This document shows, piece by piece, positions 56,141-64,000 of a stretch of 64,000 nucleotides of DNA. Positions within the stretch are counted from its first letter, which is position 1. Every line of letters starts with the position of its first letter. This DNA is from Sulfuritalea sp. (lineage in GTDB: Bacteria > Pseudomonadota > Gammaproteobacteria > Burkholderiales > Rhodocyclaceae), in the NCBI GenBank assembly GCA_023700805.1, contig JAMPYF010000001.1, forward strand, positions 62,001-126,000. The letters are read 5' to 3'. The position numbers and the translations under genes are program-made. The notes beneath the pieces are model-generated. The model worked only from the letters and a program-made list of their open reading frames with translations. It was not told where the DNA came from and did not search any database.

Positions 56141-57343
56141 ATGGCCCTCTATGCCTACAAGGCAATGAACACCCACGGCAGGACGGTGCTGGGGCGTCTC
56201 GAAGCGATCAACCTGATCGACCTCGAAATGCGCCTCAAGCGCATGGATCTCGATTTCATCAATGGCGACACGGTCAAGCAAGGCGGCCTGATGAACCGCG
56301 CCGGCATCAGCCGTCCGGAACTGATCAACTTCTGCTTCCACCTGGAGCAGCTCGCGCGCGCCGGCGTGCCACTGATCGAAAGCCTCACCGACTTGCGCGA
56401 CACCATCGAGAATCCGCGCTTTCGCGAAATCATTGCCGGCATGGTCGAAAGCATCGAGGGCGGCAAGACACTCTCGCAGGCGCTGGCCGAGCATCCGCAG
56501 ACCTTCGACGAAGTCATGGTCAGCCTGATCCGCGCCGGCGAGGAGACCGGGGCCTTGCCGCAAGTGCTCAACAATCTGCTCGAATCGCTCAAATGGCAGG
56601 ACGAACTCGCTGCCCACACCAAGAAACTGATCATGTATCCGGCCTTCCTCGGCACGGTGGTGGTCGCCATCACGCTGTTCATGATGGTCTACCTGGTGCC
56701 GAAGATGGCCGGCTTCATCCGCAGCATGGGCCAGGAAATGCCGATGCAGACCAGGATTCTGATCGCCACCTCGGACTTCTTCGTCAACTACTGGTATGTC
56801 GTGCTCGGCCTGCCGCTGATCCTTGCCGTTCTCGTCGTGTTTCTGGTCAGAACCAGCCAGGCGGCGCGCTACCGCTTCGATGACGTCAAGCTGCGCCTGC
56901 CCTATATCGGCAGCATCCTGCGCAAGATCATCCTGTCGCGCTTCGCATCGGTGTTCGCCATGATGTATTCGTCGGGCATCACCATCCTCGACTCGATCAA
57001 GGCCACCGAGGACGTGGTCGGCAACCTGGTGATCAGGGAAGGCCTGGAAAAGGTCGGCGGCCTGATTGCCGAAGGCCAGAACGTGACCGTGGCCTTCCAG
57101 AATGCCGGGATCTTCCCGCCGCTGGTGTTGCGCATGCTGCGCGTCGGCGAGAACACCGGCGCGCTCGACACGGCGTTGACCAATGTCAGTTACTTCTACA
57201 ACCGCGATGTACGCGAATCGATCGAGAAGGTCCAGTCCATGATCGAACCGGTCATGACCGTGACCATCGGCCTGATTCTCGGCTGGATCATGATGGCCGT
57301 GCTGGGCCCGATCTACGACATCATCACCAAGATGAAGACCTGA
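56141..57343 (+). CDS. mshG: Inner-membrane platform protein MshG (GspF/PilC family)
   Basis: The 400-residue protein has two GspF domains, with three or four transmembrane helices (VVVAITLFMMVYLVP, YWYVVLGLPLILAVLVVFLV and a C-terminal helix), and the motifs ARAGVPLIESL and YSSGITILDSI. It couples the ATPase to the pseudopilus. The stop overlaps the next gene by one base (TGATG). Confidence 0.95.
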   Translation: MALYAYKAMNTHGRTVLGRLEAINLIDLEMRLKRMDLDFINGDTVKQGGLMNRAGISRPELINFCFHLEQLARAGVPLIESLTDLRDTIENPRFREIIAGMVESIEGGKTLSQALAEHPQTFDEVMVSLIRAGEETGALPQVLNNLLESLKWQDELAAHTKKLIMYPAFLGTVVVAITLFMMVYLVPKMAGFIRSMGQEMPMQTRILIATSDFFVNYWYVVLGLPLILAVLVVFLVRTSQAARYRFDDVKLRLPYIGSILRKIILSRFASVFAMMYSSGITILDSIKATEDVVGNLVIREGLEKVGGLIAEGQNVTVAFQNAGIFPPLVLRMLRVGENTGALDTALTNVSYFYNRDVRESIEKVQSMIEPVMTVTIGLILGWIMMAVLGPIYDIITKMKT

Positions 57344-58893
57344 TGGCGGCCAAGCGCATTCTCCTGCTGGATGGCCCCGTGCTCACGGCACACCACTGGA
57401 GCGCCGGTCGCCTCAAGGTCGAGGGCGAATTCAGCCACGAACCGGTGGGTCTCGAAGCGCTCGCCACCTATGTGCAGAAACATCGTTCCAGTCTTTTCTA
57501 CCTGCTGGCCGATATCGCCGAAGAAGGCTTCCAGCTCGAAGACCTGCCCTATGTCCAGGGCGGTGACCGCAACGCGCTGTTGCAGCGGCGACTCAGCCAG
57601 TATTATTACAACACACCCTTGTCCACTGCCATTTCGCTGGGGCGCGCAACGAGCGGCCGGCGTGACGAAAAGCTGTTGTTCGCCGCCCTCACCCGCATCG
57701 AAACCTTCGCGCCCTGGCTCGACACGCTGCGGGAAACGGAGGCCATACTTGCCGGTGTGTATTCGATGCCGCTGGTGCTGGCCGGATGCGGTCCGCAAAT
57801 GGTGGGCGAAAACGGCCCGGTGCTGTTCATCAGCGTAACCAGTGGCGGCGTGCGGCAAACCTTTTTCGATCAGGGCAAGCTGCATTTTTCGAGGTTGTCG
57901 CAGCTCGCCACCCGCAATCTCGACGAAATCGGCCGCACCTGCGCCAACGACTCGGCCAAGATCTTCCAGTACCTCGTCGCCCAGCGCCAGGTTCCGCGCG
58001 GCGTCGCCTTGCGTACCGTGGTTCTCGCCAGCCCCGCGCAGACGCCGGTCCTGCAGGACTTCTGCCGCAACAGCGGCGAGCTCAGTTTCGAGTTCATCGA
58101 CATCGCGGCCACGGCGCGCCAGTTGGGACTCAAGGAAGCCCCGGTCGACAGCAATGCCGACCAGTTGTTCATGCATTGCCTGGCGACCAAGACGCCCGTC
58201 CAGCAATTCGCTCCGGCAAACGAAAGGCGCTTCTACAAGCTGTGGCGGATCCGCTCCGCACTTACCAGCGCAGGGTGGATAGCGCTTGCCGGCTGCCTGC
58301 TGTTTTCCGGCAAGACCGGCCTGAACATTTACGAACTGCGCGAACAGACCGCAGCCACCCAGGCCATCACGGCTGCCGACATCCAGCGCTACAACACGAT
58401 TCTCGAAGGACTGCCGAAGATCGACCTGACGCCGGACAAACTGCGCGCGCTGATCGGGCGCTTCGAGGCGCTGCAGAAGCGCACGCCGGCCCTGGAGCCG
58501 CTGCTGACGCATTTGAGCCTGGCACTGAACGACAGCCCGCGCATTGAACTGACCCGCCTTACCTGGAAGATCGTCGATCAGCTCGATGCCGGCGGCAAAC
58601 CGGCGGCGGAGCCGAAACCCGCCGGCGCCGCGGCGCCGGCCGCAACAGGAGGCTGGGTGACCCTCGAAATCCAGGCTCAGCTTCCGCTCGGCCTGGTCAC
58701 CGATCAACGGGCCCAGATCGACCTGATCGAAAACTTCGCCGCCCGACTGCGCGGTCCCCAGACCGATGTCAGGATCATCAGCCGGCCCTTCGACATCGAA
58801 TCCGACAAGCCGCTCAAGAGCGCTGGCGAGATTGGCGAACTGCAAGCCGCGGACGTGCCGAAATTCGCGCTGCGCATCGCGCGCCTGATGTGA
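57343..58893 (+). CDS. mshI: MshI-like protein, fused PilM/PilN type
   Basis: The 516-residue protein has a cytoplasmic actin-like half (residues 1-300), a single transmembrane helix (about 307-325) and a periplasmic half with coiled coil and a ferredoxin-like domain. The order matches fused PilM-PilN or GspL proteins that build the alignment subcomplex. The link to MshI is from position and topology; sequence identity to MshI is not obvious. Confidence 0.75.
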   Translation: MAAKRILLLDGPVLTAHHWSAGRLKVEGEFSHEPVGLEALATYVQKHRSSLFYLLADIAEEGFQLEDLPYVQGGDRNALLQRRLSQYYYNTPLSTAISLGRATSGRRDEKLLFAALTRIETFAPWLDTLRETEAILAGVYSMPLVLAGCGPQMVGENGPVLFISVTSGGVRQTFFDQGKLHFSRLSQLATRNLDEIGRTCANDSAKIFQYLVAQRQVPRGVALRTVVLASPAQTPVLQDFCRNSGELSFEFIDIAATARQLGLKEAPVDSNADQLFMHCLATKTPVQQFAPANERRFYKLWRIRSALTSAGWIALAGCLLFSGKTGLNIYELREQTAATQAITAADIQRYNTILEGLPKIDLTPDKLRALIGRFEALQKRTPALEPLLTHLSLALNDSPRIELTRLTWKIVDQLDAGGKPAAEPKPAGAAAPAATGGWVTLEIQAQLPLGLVTDQRAQIDLIENFAARLRGPQTDVRIISRPFDIESDKPLKSAGEIGELQAADVPKFALRIARLM

Positions 58894-58924
58894 GACACTC
58901 GATGACGAATGGGGTGAATCAGGC

Positions 58925-59536
58925 ATGAAGCTCGACACCAGCGATCTCAAGCGCCTGCAATGGGCCATCGCCTTCCTGATCGCCATGGCCCTGGCCGGCG
59001 GCGCGGCGGTATGGACCACCCAGCAGCTGAAGAAAAGCAGCGAAAGGGATTTCAAGCAGGCCTCGGCCGCACGCGTCGACATCCAGGGCAAGCTCGCACG
59101 GGCACGTGAGGAACAGGCGGAACTGCGTGACAAGATCGGGCGCTTCCAGGCGCTCCAGCGCCGCGGCTACATCGGCCCGGAACAACGCCTGGACTGGATC
59201 GAGGCCATCGCCCGGATCAAGGCCGCGCGCCGCATCTTCAAGCTGGATTTCGATTTCGCACCACAACGGCCCGTGGATGGCGGCATATTGCCCGGCGGGG
59301 CCGCCGCGGGAGGATACGAAATCATGTCCAGCCAGATGCGCCTGCAGGTACAGTTGCTGCACGAGGGCGAACTACTGGACTTTCTTGCGGAACTGCGCGA
59401 CGCGGTTAGGGCTCTAATAAATATTCGGAGTTGCACCATGGAGCGGATTGCACCGGGCGGGGCCGGGCGCGGCAACAATGCCCAGCTGAGGGCCGAGTGC
59501 ACGCTCGAATGGATTACCTTCAGGGAAGGTAAATGA
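58925..59536 (+). CDS. mshJ: MshJ/PilO-like alignment protein
   Basis: The 203-residue protein has one N-terminal transmembrane helix (about 13-33), a coiled coil (35-75) and a ferredoxin-like periplasmic domain. This is the GspM/PilO topology. It lies 31 bases after the MshI-like gene and overlaps the next gene as ATGA. Confidence 0.72.
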   Translation: MKLDTSDLKRLQWAIAFLIAMALAGGAAVWTTQQLKKSSERDFKQASAARVDIQGKLARAREEQAELRDKIGRFQALQRRGYIGPEQRLDWIEAIARIKAARRIFKLDFDFAPQRPVDGGILPGGAAAGGYEIMSSQMRLQVQLLHEGELLDFLAELRDAVRALINIRSCTMERIAPGGAGRGNNAQLRAECTLEWITFREGK

Positions 59537-59967
59537 GATTTACATCGCGCTTAGGTCTTGGCGGTCTGCTTCTGCTGGCGGCGGCCCATGGCGCCGCGGC
59601 TCAGGAGTTGGGCCGTCTGTTCTTCACGCCCGAGCGGCGTGCCGCGATGGAGCGCCAGCGCACCTTCAACATCCAGGAAGCGCAAACCCTGCAGGGCACC
59701 ACGATGAGCCTGGACGGTGTGGTCTATCGATCCAGCGGCAAGACCACGGTCTGGATCAACCGCACGGCGCAGACCGAGGGTGAAAGTGCGCGCACCGGCG
59801 TCAGCGCCGTGGTGTCGCCCAAGACACCGGGCAGCGCCCTGCTGGCGCCGGGTGACGAAACGCCGGCGCAGCTCAATGTCGGCGAAACCATCAACCGGGC
59901 CACCGGCGAGCGCAATACGCGGCTCGGCGGCGGCGTGGTGCTTACGCCGGCCAAGCGCGGGCGCTGA
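59533..59967 (+). CDS. mshK: MshK-like periplasmic protein
   Basis: The 144-residue protein has a signal peptide (cleaved near AAAQ, residue 24) and a small beta domain with SLDGVVYRSSGKTTVWINR, which matches the PilP/MshK type of HR domain in this position. It likely contacts the secretin. Function is inferred from position and length. Confidence 0.65.
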   Translation: MRFTSRLGLGGLLLLAAAHGAAAQELGRLFFTPERRAAMERQRTFNIQEAQTLQGTTMSLDGVVYRSSGKTTVWINRTAQTEGESARTGVSAVVSPKTPGSALLAPGDETPAQLNVGETINRATGERNTRLGGGVVLTPAKRGR

Positions 59968-59975
59968 ACCCGATC

Positions 59976-62900
59976 ATGCGCAGCTCGCGCCTTTCCCTGC
60001 CGCGCCGCGCCGGCGCGCAAGGATTTGCGCTGATGGCCCTGTTGATCCTGCTGACCATGGGCGGCCTGTACTTCTTCATCAGCAATCTGACGCCAGGTGC
60101 GGTCGAGGCGCGGCGCAATGAGCAGACCGACGATGCGCTGATCCAGGCCCGCGACGCCATGCTCGGCTATGTCCTGCGCTATCGCGAGGCCAACCCGGAC
60201 AGCAGCACCAAGGAGTTCAAACAGGTCTACGGCTACCTGCCGATGCCGGATCTGGGAACTTCGCGCAACAACAACAGCAGTTGCACCACGGAGGGCTGCG
60301 AGGCCGCCAACTTTTCCGGCAACGCCCTCGGCGTTACCGCCATCGGCCGCTTTCCCTGGCGCTCTCTGGGAGTCACGGCACTGCGCGACGGACACGGCGA
60401 ATGCCTCTGGTACGTCGTTTCGGGCGGACACCAGCGCATTCAACAAACCAGTCCGATGAACTGGGACACGCTGGCGCACCTCGACCTCAAAACCGCCAAC
60501 GGCAGCGCCGCGCTGGCGGCCTTGCTGACCGACGCGCAAGCGCACGACCGCCCGGTCGCCATCATCTATTCTCCCGGCCCGACTCTTTCAGGACAGGACC
60601 GGACAAAATCCGCCGACGACAATGTGGACACTTGCGGCGGAAACTACTCGGCCAGGAATTATCTCGATCCATCCGTCGCCACTACGCTGGGTACGGTGAG
60701 CAATTACTTCGACGAGGCCACCAACCAGGCCAGCCAGACGACCTCGGCCGAGGCGCCCAAGGCGATGCTCGCCCTGCAGGTCCAGAAGCGCAGCGACGGC
60801 ACACTGTGGCCGGGAAAGAACTGCCCGTGGTCCGACTCGACGAGTTGCGAAACCGCGGTGAATGACCAGGGCCTGAGCTTCACCAGCGATCTGATCTTCT
60901 CCCGCCTGCGCAAGCGCGCGGCATTTCGCAGCGACATCAATGCCATGCTGGACCGGATGGTGCCCTGTCTGCGCGATGCCATCGTATCGGGAAGCCTGCC
61001 GTCCCTCCTCGCCCCCAGTGCCACCCACGCCGAAAAGCAGGTAGGGCGGATTCCCGACAGCAGCTGCTATGACACGGACCACGACCCTAAGGGCTACTAC
61101 CCGCACTACCAGGACCAGATCTTCGTCGCCAACTGCACCAGCGGCAACTGCAACGTCACGGTCGATAACGTCCTCACAAGCTGTCGCGGCGCGCTGGTGT
61201 TTTCCGGCCAACGACAGACCGGTCAAACGCGGGCCACCGCAAGCCAAAGAAACAGCTTGGGCAATTATCTGGAGGGTGCCAACCTCACCAGCTTCACCAC
61301 CCAGGGCGAAATCAGCTTCTCCGGCCCCGGTCGTTTCGACGCGGTCTCCGCCAGCCAGTCCGCAAGCCAGGACATCGTACGCTGCATCCCCGGCACCGCC
61401 AGTTTCACCGCCGTCTCGTCCCCGGTACTGGCCAGCCTGGGCTACAACCAGCTCGCCAGCTACGACGCCGCGAGTCGTACCCTGACGCTGGGTGCCTTCG
61501 GCGTGACATCGACTTTCGGCGCGCCGGCGTATGCGCTGTTCGGCTGCGCCTGGACTCCCGAAACCCGGACCACCGGCAGCGGCCTGCGCAGCTATTTCCG
61601 CGCAACAGTCGCTGACCGCGGCGATGGTTTCGTCTTCGCCATGATCGACGGCGACCGCAACTCGGCCAGCGTCTGCGGCGCGGCGCGGCAGCATCTGGGC
61701 TACTCCGGCAACAATGATCCGGACCAAGCCACCAACGGCAACGAAACCACCGCCATCACCCATCCCAAGATAGGCATCGAATTCGATCGCACGCGGGCCG
61801 GCGGTTTCAGCACTTCGGGCAATCCGCTCTCGACTAGCCGCAACGATCCCGACTACACGCCGCCCAACGCCAATGACGCCCACGTCGGCATCGCCTATTG
61901 GGGCACAGAATCCGCTATTCCCGCCACCGACACCTTGGGTATCCCAACCGCCTGCAACGGCTCGGGCCAATGTCCCTGGACCGGCTCTTGCGGCTTCCTG
62001 GCCAACGGCTTCCCGAACGGCAACTGTCCGGCGATGCGCTACTGCGCGGCGGACAATTTCTGCTACCTGGCACCGGAATTCGACGACAACGCCCACGCCC
62101 GACCGGCGACCGCCGATCCCACGGCGCCCACCAATCCGGCAGCCGTTTCGCCTTTTCCGTCCCCACCGCCTTACCCACCGTATGAACTGGCACCACTGCC
62201 ACGTCTCGGCAGCACCATCACCAGCGATCGCGATTTCCACGTCCGCGTCGAACTGGCCCGCGCGCGCACGCCGGAAATCCGCGAAGTCCGCCTCCTTGCC
62301 ACCGACGACAGCCTTGCCTTGAGCGGCCTGCCGACGCTCGACGGCGTCACCGTGGCGGCAGGCGACCGCATCCTCGTCGCCCGCAGCGGCAAGCCCTGGC
62401 TCAACGGCGTGTATTCCGCGGCGGCCGGCGAGTGGACCCGCCACACATTGGAAGACGAGGCGCGCGAACTATTCACCGGCAACATGTGGATCGTACGCCA
62501 GGAGCTGAAGGACGACGGCATCACCGCCTATCCCTACCGCAACACCGTATGGCGCGTCGGTTCGAGCTTTACCACCGACGGCGAACTGGCGCTCTCCCCC
62601 GCGCGCCTGGGCGAGGCGGTGCGCGTGGTCGCCAGCAGCAACATTCCGCTCGCCAACCTGCCGGTCATCGACGGCGTGGCCCTGGTCAATGGCGACCGCG
62701 TACTGGTCGCCGGTCAGAACGACAGTGCGAAGAACGGCGTGTATGTCGCAGGCAGCGGCGACTGGGCCCGGGCATCCGCCGAAAGCGCCATGTCCGGCCT
62801 TGGGCACGGCGTGGCGTGGAGGGTGAGCGAGGGATCGAGCAACAAGGATTCGCTGTGGGTTGCGCTGAATGATTCCGGCCTGACGCTGGGCACCGCCGCA

Positions 62901-63803
62901 CTGGCGTTCAGGCGCATGGATGTCGCCATCGCCAAATTGCGCGATCCGGTGCAAGCCGTCGCCACTGGCAACATCACGCTGTCCGGGCTGCAGACCGTCG
63001 ATGGCGTGGCGCTCGCCATCAACGACCGCGTGCTGGTCACCGCCCAGAGTGACCCGGCGCGCAACGGCGTCTATGCCGCAGGCCTCTTCTCCTGGTCGCG
63101 CACGACAGCCGAAGGCAGCGCTTCCGGCCTCGCTGCCGCCACCCCCTGGGTGGTCAACAATGGAACCGCCCACAAGAATTCGGTATGGATACTCTCGGCC
63201 AGCGACGAGATCACGCCCGACGTCAGCCCGCTCAGCTTCAAGCTGGACAGCTCGCCGTATGGCCTGCTGTCGGTCGTGACCACCCGCGCCTGGGTGATCC
63301 CGGAAGGAGCCAGCGATGCGAACTGGCTGCTGCAGCTGAAAGCCGTCAGTCGCTCCATGTCGAGCCAGACCGATGCCGCCGTCGTCCGCCTCGACCTGTG
63401 CGGCGCGGGCGATACCTGCACCACGGGCACCTGCGGCGGCACCGAGGCCGACGGCAACAAGTACTGCTACACCGGCATCAAGCAGCTGCCGACCAACACC
63501 GTCACGGTGCTGCACGACACCGCCGTGATCCACGACCTTCCCCAGGGCGCCTGCGATGCGAACAAGCGCTGCAGCGGGCCACCCTTGCTCAAGCACAGCA
63601 GCTGCGGCAGCGGCGGCAGCTGCCCCGGCGGCCAGGTCTGCGGCGCCGACAACTCCTGCTACGATGCGCTCCACAGCTGCGGTTCGGACAACATCTGCTA
63701 CGGCGAGTCCCTGCGCACCATGCGCCTGGGCTTCACCAATGGACAGGGAACCCAGGACCAGGTCGTCAACATTACGGATTTCGCCAGCACATGGCTGCCA
63801 TGA
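59976..63803 (+). CDS. Pseudopilin-like protein fused to Cys-rich and phage tail-fibre-like repeats
   Basis: The 1275-residue protein begins with a prepilin-like leader and helix (G16-FALMALLILLTMGGLYFF) but lacks the usual Glu at +5 (Ala21). A pilin-like region (RDAMLGYVLRYREANPD, GYLPMPDLG) follows. A first Cys-rich module lies near residues 660-700, three tandem repeats start at residues 771, 882 and 992 (period 111 and 110; motif GLxxxDGVxxxxxDRxLV ... NGVY), and a second Cys-rich module is near 1190-1255. The repeats resemble phage tail-fibre repeats. By position it replaces the MshQ-type tip protein, so an adhesin role is a fair inference. Confidence 0.85.
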   Translation: MRSSRLSLPRRAGAQGFALMALLILLTMGGLYFFISNLTPGAVEARRNEQTDDALIQARDAMLGYVLRYREANPDSSTKEFKQVYGYLPMPDLGTSRNNNSSCTTEGCEAANFSGNALGVTAIGRFPWRSLGVTALRDGHGECLWYVVSGGHQRIQQTSPMNWDTLAHLDLKTANGSAALAALLTDAQAHDRPVAIIYSPGPTLSGQDRTKSADDNVDTCGGNYSARNYLDPSVATTLGTVSNYFDEATNQASQTTSAEAPKAMLALQVQKRSDGTLWPGKNCPWSDSTSCETAVNDQGLSFTSDLIFSRLRKRAAFRSDINAMLDRMVPCLRDAIVSGSLPSLLAPSATHAEKQVGRIPDSSCYDTDHDPKGYYPHYQDQIFVANCTSGNCNVTVDNVLTSCRGALVFSGQRQTGQTRATASQRNSLGNYLEGANLTSFTTQGEISFSGPGRFDAVSASQSASQDIVRCIPGTASFTAVSSPVLASLGYNQLASYDAASRTLTLGAFGVTSTFGAPAYALFGCAWTPETRTTGSGLRSYFRATVADRGDGFVFAMIDGDRNSASVCGAARQHLGYSGNNDPDQATNGNETTAITHPKIGIEFDRTRAGGFSTSGNPLSTSRNDPDYTPPNANDAHVGIAYWGTESAIPATDTLGIPTACNGSGQCPWTGSCGFLANGFPNGNCPAMRYCAADNFCYLAPEFDDNAHARPATADPTAPTNPAAVSPFPSPPPYPPYELAPLPRLGSTITSDRDFHVRVELARARTPEIREVRLLATDDSLALSGLPTLDGVTVAAGDRILVARSGKPWLNGVYSAAAGEWTRHTLEDEARELFTGNMWIVRQELKDDGITAYPYRNTVWRVGSSFTTDGELALSPARLGEAVRVVASSNIPLANLPVIDGVALVNGDRVLVAGQNDSAKNGVYVAGSGDWARASAESAMSGLGHGVAWRVSEGSSNKDSLWVALNDSGLTLGTAALAFRRMDVAIAKLRDPVQAVATGNITLSGLQTVDGVALAINDRVLVTAQSDPARNGVYAAGLFSWSRTTAEGSASGLAAATPWVVNNGTAHKNSVWILSASDEITPDVSPLSFKLDSSPYGLLSVVTTRAWVIPEGASDANWLLQLKAVSRSMSSQTDAAVVRLDLCGAGDTCTTGTCGGTEADGNKYCYTGIKQLPTNTVTVLHDTAVIHDLPQGACDANKRCSGPPLLKHSSCGSGGSCPGGQVCGADNSCYDALHSCGSDNICYGESLRTMRLGFTNGQGTQDQVVNITDFASTWLP

Positions 63804-64000
63804 TTCCCGCCGTCGCGCCAACGCCAACTTTCGCCCAGCGCGGCTTCACGCTGATCGAGCTCGCGATCGTGCTGTTCATCGTCGCGCTGCTGCTCGGCGG
63901 CATGCTGCTGCCGCTGTCGGCGCAGCAGGACATCCGGGCGCGCCAGGAAACGGAAAAACTGCTCGCCGAAACGCGCGATGCGCTGCTCGGCTATGTCGTG
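63800..64000 (+). CDS. Type IV prepilin-like protein, 3' truncated
   Basis: The 67 visible codons encode a leader ending RG followed by FTLIELAIVLFIVALLLGGMLLPL, the class III signal and transmembrane helix with Glu at +5. RDALLGYVV after the helix matches RDAMLGYVL of the preceding large protein. The start at 63800 overlaps the previous stop as ATGA; 63791 is an alternative. A near copy of the iterated 12-mer (63818-63829) encodes PTPT in the leader. Confidence 0.9.
   Translation, partial: MIPAVAPTPTFAQRGFTLIELAIVLFIVALLLGGMLLPLSAQQDIRARQETEKLLAETRDALLGYVV
63818..63829 (+). repeat. Iterated 12-mer, copy 10 (11 of 12)
   Basis: CCAACGCCAACT in the prepilin leader, read as PTPT. Confidence 0.45.

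Noticed and set aside
52870-56142. Open frame of 1090 codons on the minus strand
   Set aside because: It runs antisense to mshN and mshE, which have clear family motifs; its composition (many Ala, Arg, Gly) is typical of an antisense shadow.

Overview
The window is high-GC, gene-dense bacterial DNA. Most intergenic gaps are under 120 bases and the largest is 230 bases. The gene order murA-hisG-hisD ... hisE-hinT-tatABC next to an mla operon, plus a fused-subunit korA with korB and a GltD-like korC, points to a betaproteobacterium. A facultatively anaerobic, aromatic-degrading member of the Rhodocyclales or Nitrosomonadales is the likeliest source; this is inference from gene content. I saw no tRNA, rRNA, CRISPR array, insertion sequence or prophage.

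Left arm (1-21 kb). A truncated 3-oxoadipyl-CoA thiolase, a methyltransferase and msrA are followed by a minus-strand aromatic cluster: MBL-fold hydrolase, MhpA-like flavin hydroxylase, DUF2783 protein, VOC-fold dioxygenase-like protein and FAH-family hydrolase. A zeta-class GST isomerase lies just beyond a FimV-like gene. The cluster has a good promoter at 8679-8707. Next come an ankyrin protein, a small TonB-like protein, a NIF3 protein, an HtrA protease, the korC-korA-korB operon (low-potential electrons from 2-oxoacids, as used by benzoyl-CoA reductase), a CbbY-type phosphatase, and an overlapping pair of c-di-GMP-family proteins that both have degenerate motifs.

Middle (20.6-47.7 kb). 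On the minus strand, a sigma-54 activator sits upstream of a nine-gene unit, livJ-G-F-H-M, enoyl-CoA hydratase, CoA ligase, double hot-dog MaoC protein and atypical KAS III. A sigma-54 promoter, two identical-spacing dyads and an IHF match lie between activator and livJ. This looks like an uncharacterised uptake and CoA-catabolism system. Upstream are tatC-B-A, hinT, his genes, murA, a BolA-like gene, an ABC-2 exporter and mlaB-C-A-D-E-F. The hisC gene is inverted in the middle of the his block.

Right arm (47.8-64 kb). A plus-strand sigma-54 response regulator precedes an MSHA-type pilus locus: ExeA/MshM-like ATPase with SPOR domain, MshL secretin, MshN TPR protein, MshE ATPase with an N-terminal c-di-GMP-binding-type domain, MshG platform protein, and MshI, MshJ and MshK-like proteins. 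A 1275-residue protein follows that joins a pseudopilin-like N-terminus to Cys-rich modules and three 110-residue repeats of phage tail-fibre type. The window ends inside a prepilin gene.

A 12-base motif (CCAGCGCCAACT) occurs ten times, about every 6 kb, always inside coding sequence, on both strands and in more than one reading frame. It is a strong candidate for a genome-wide iterated signal such as a DNA uptake motif.
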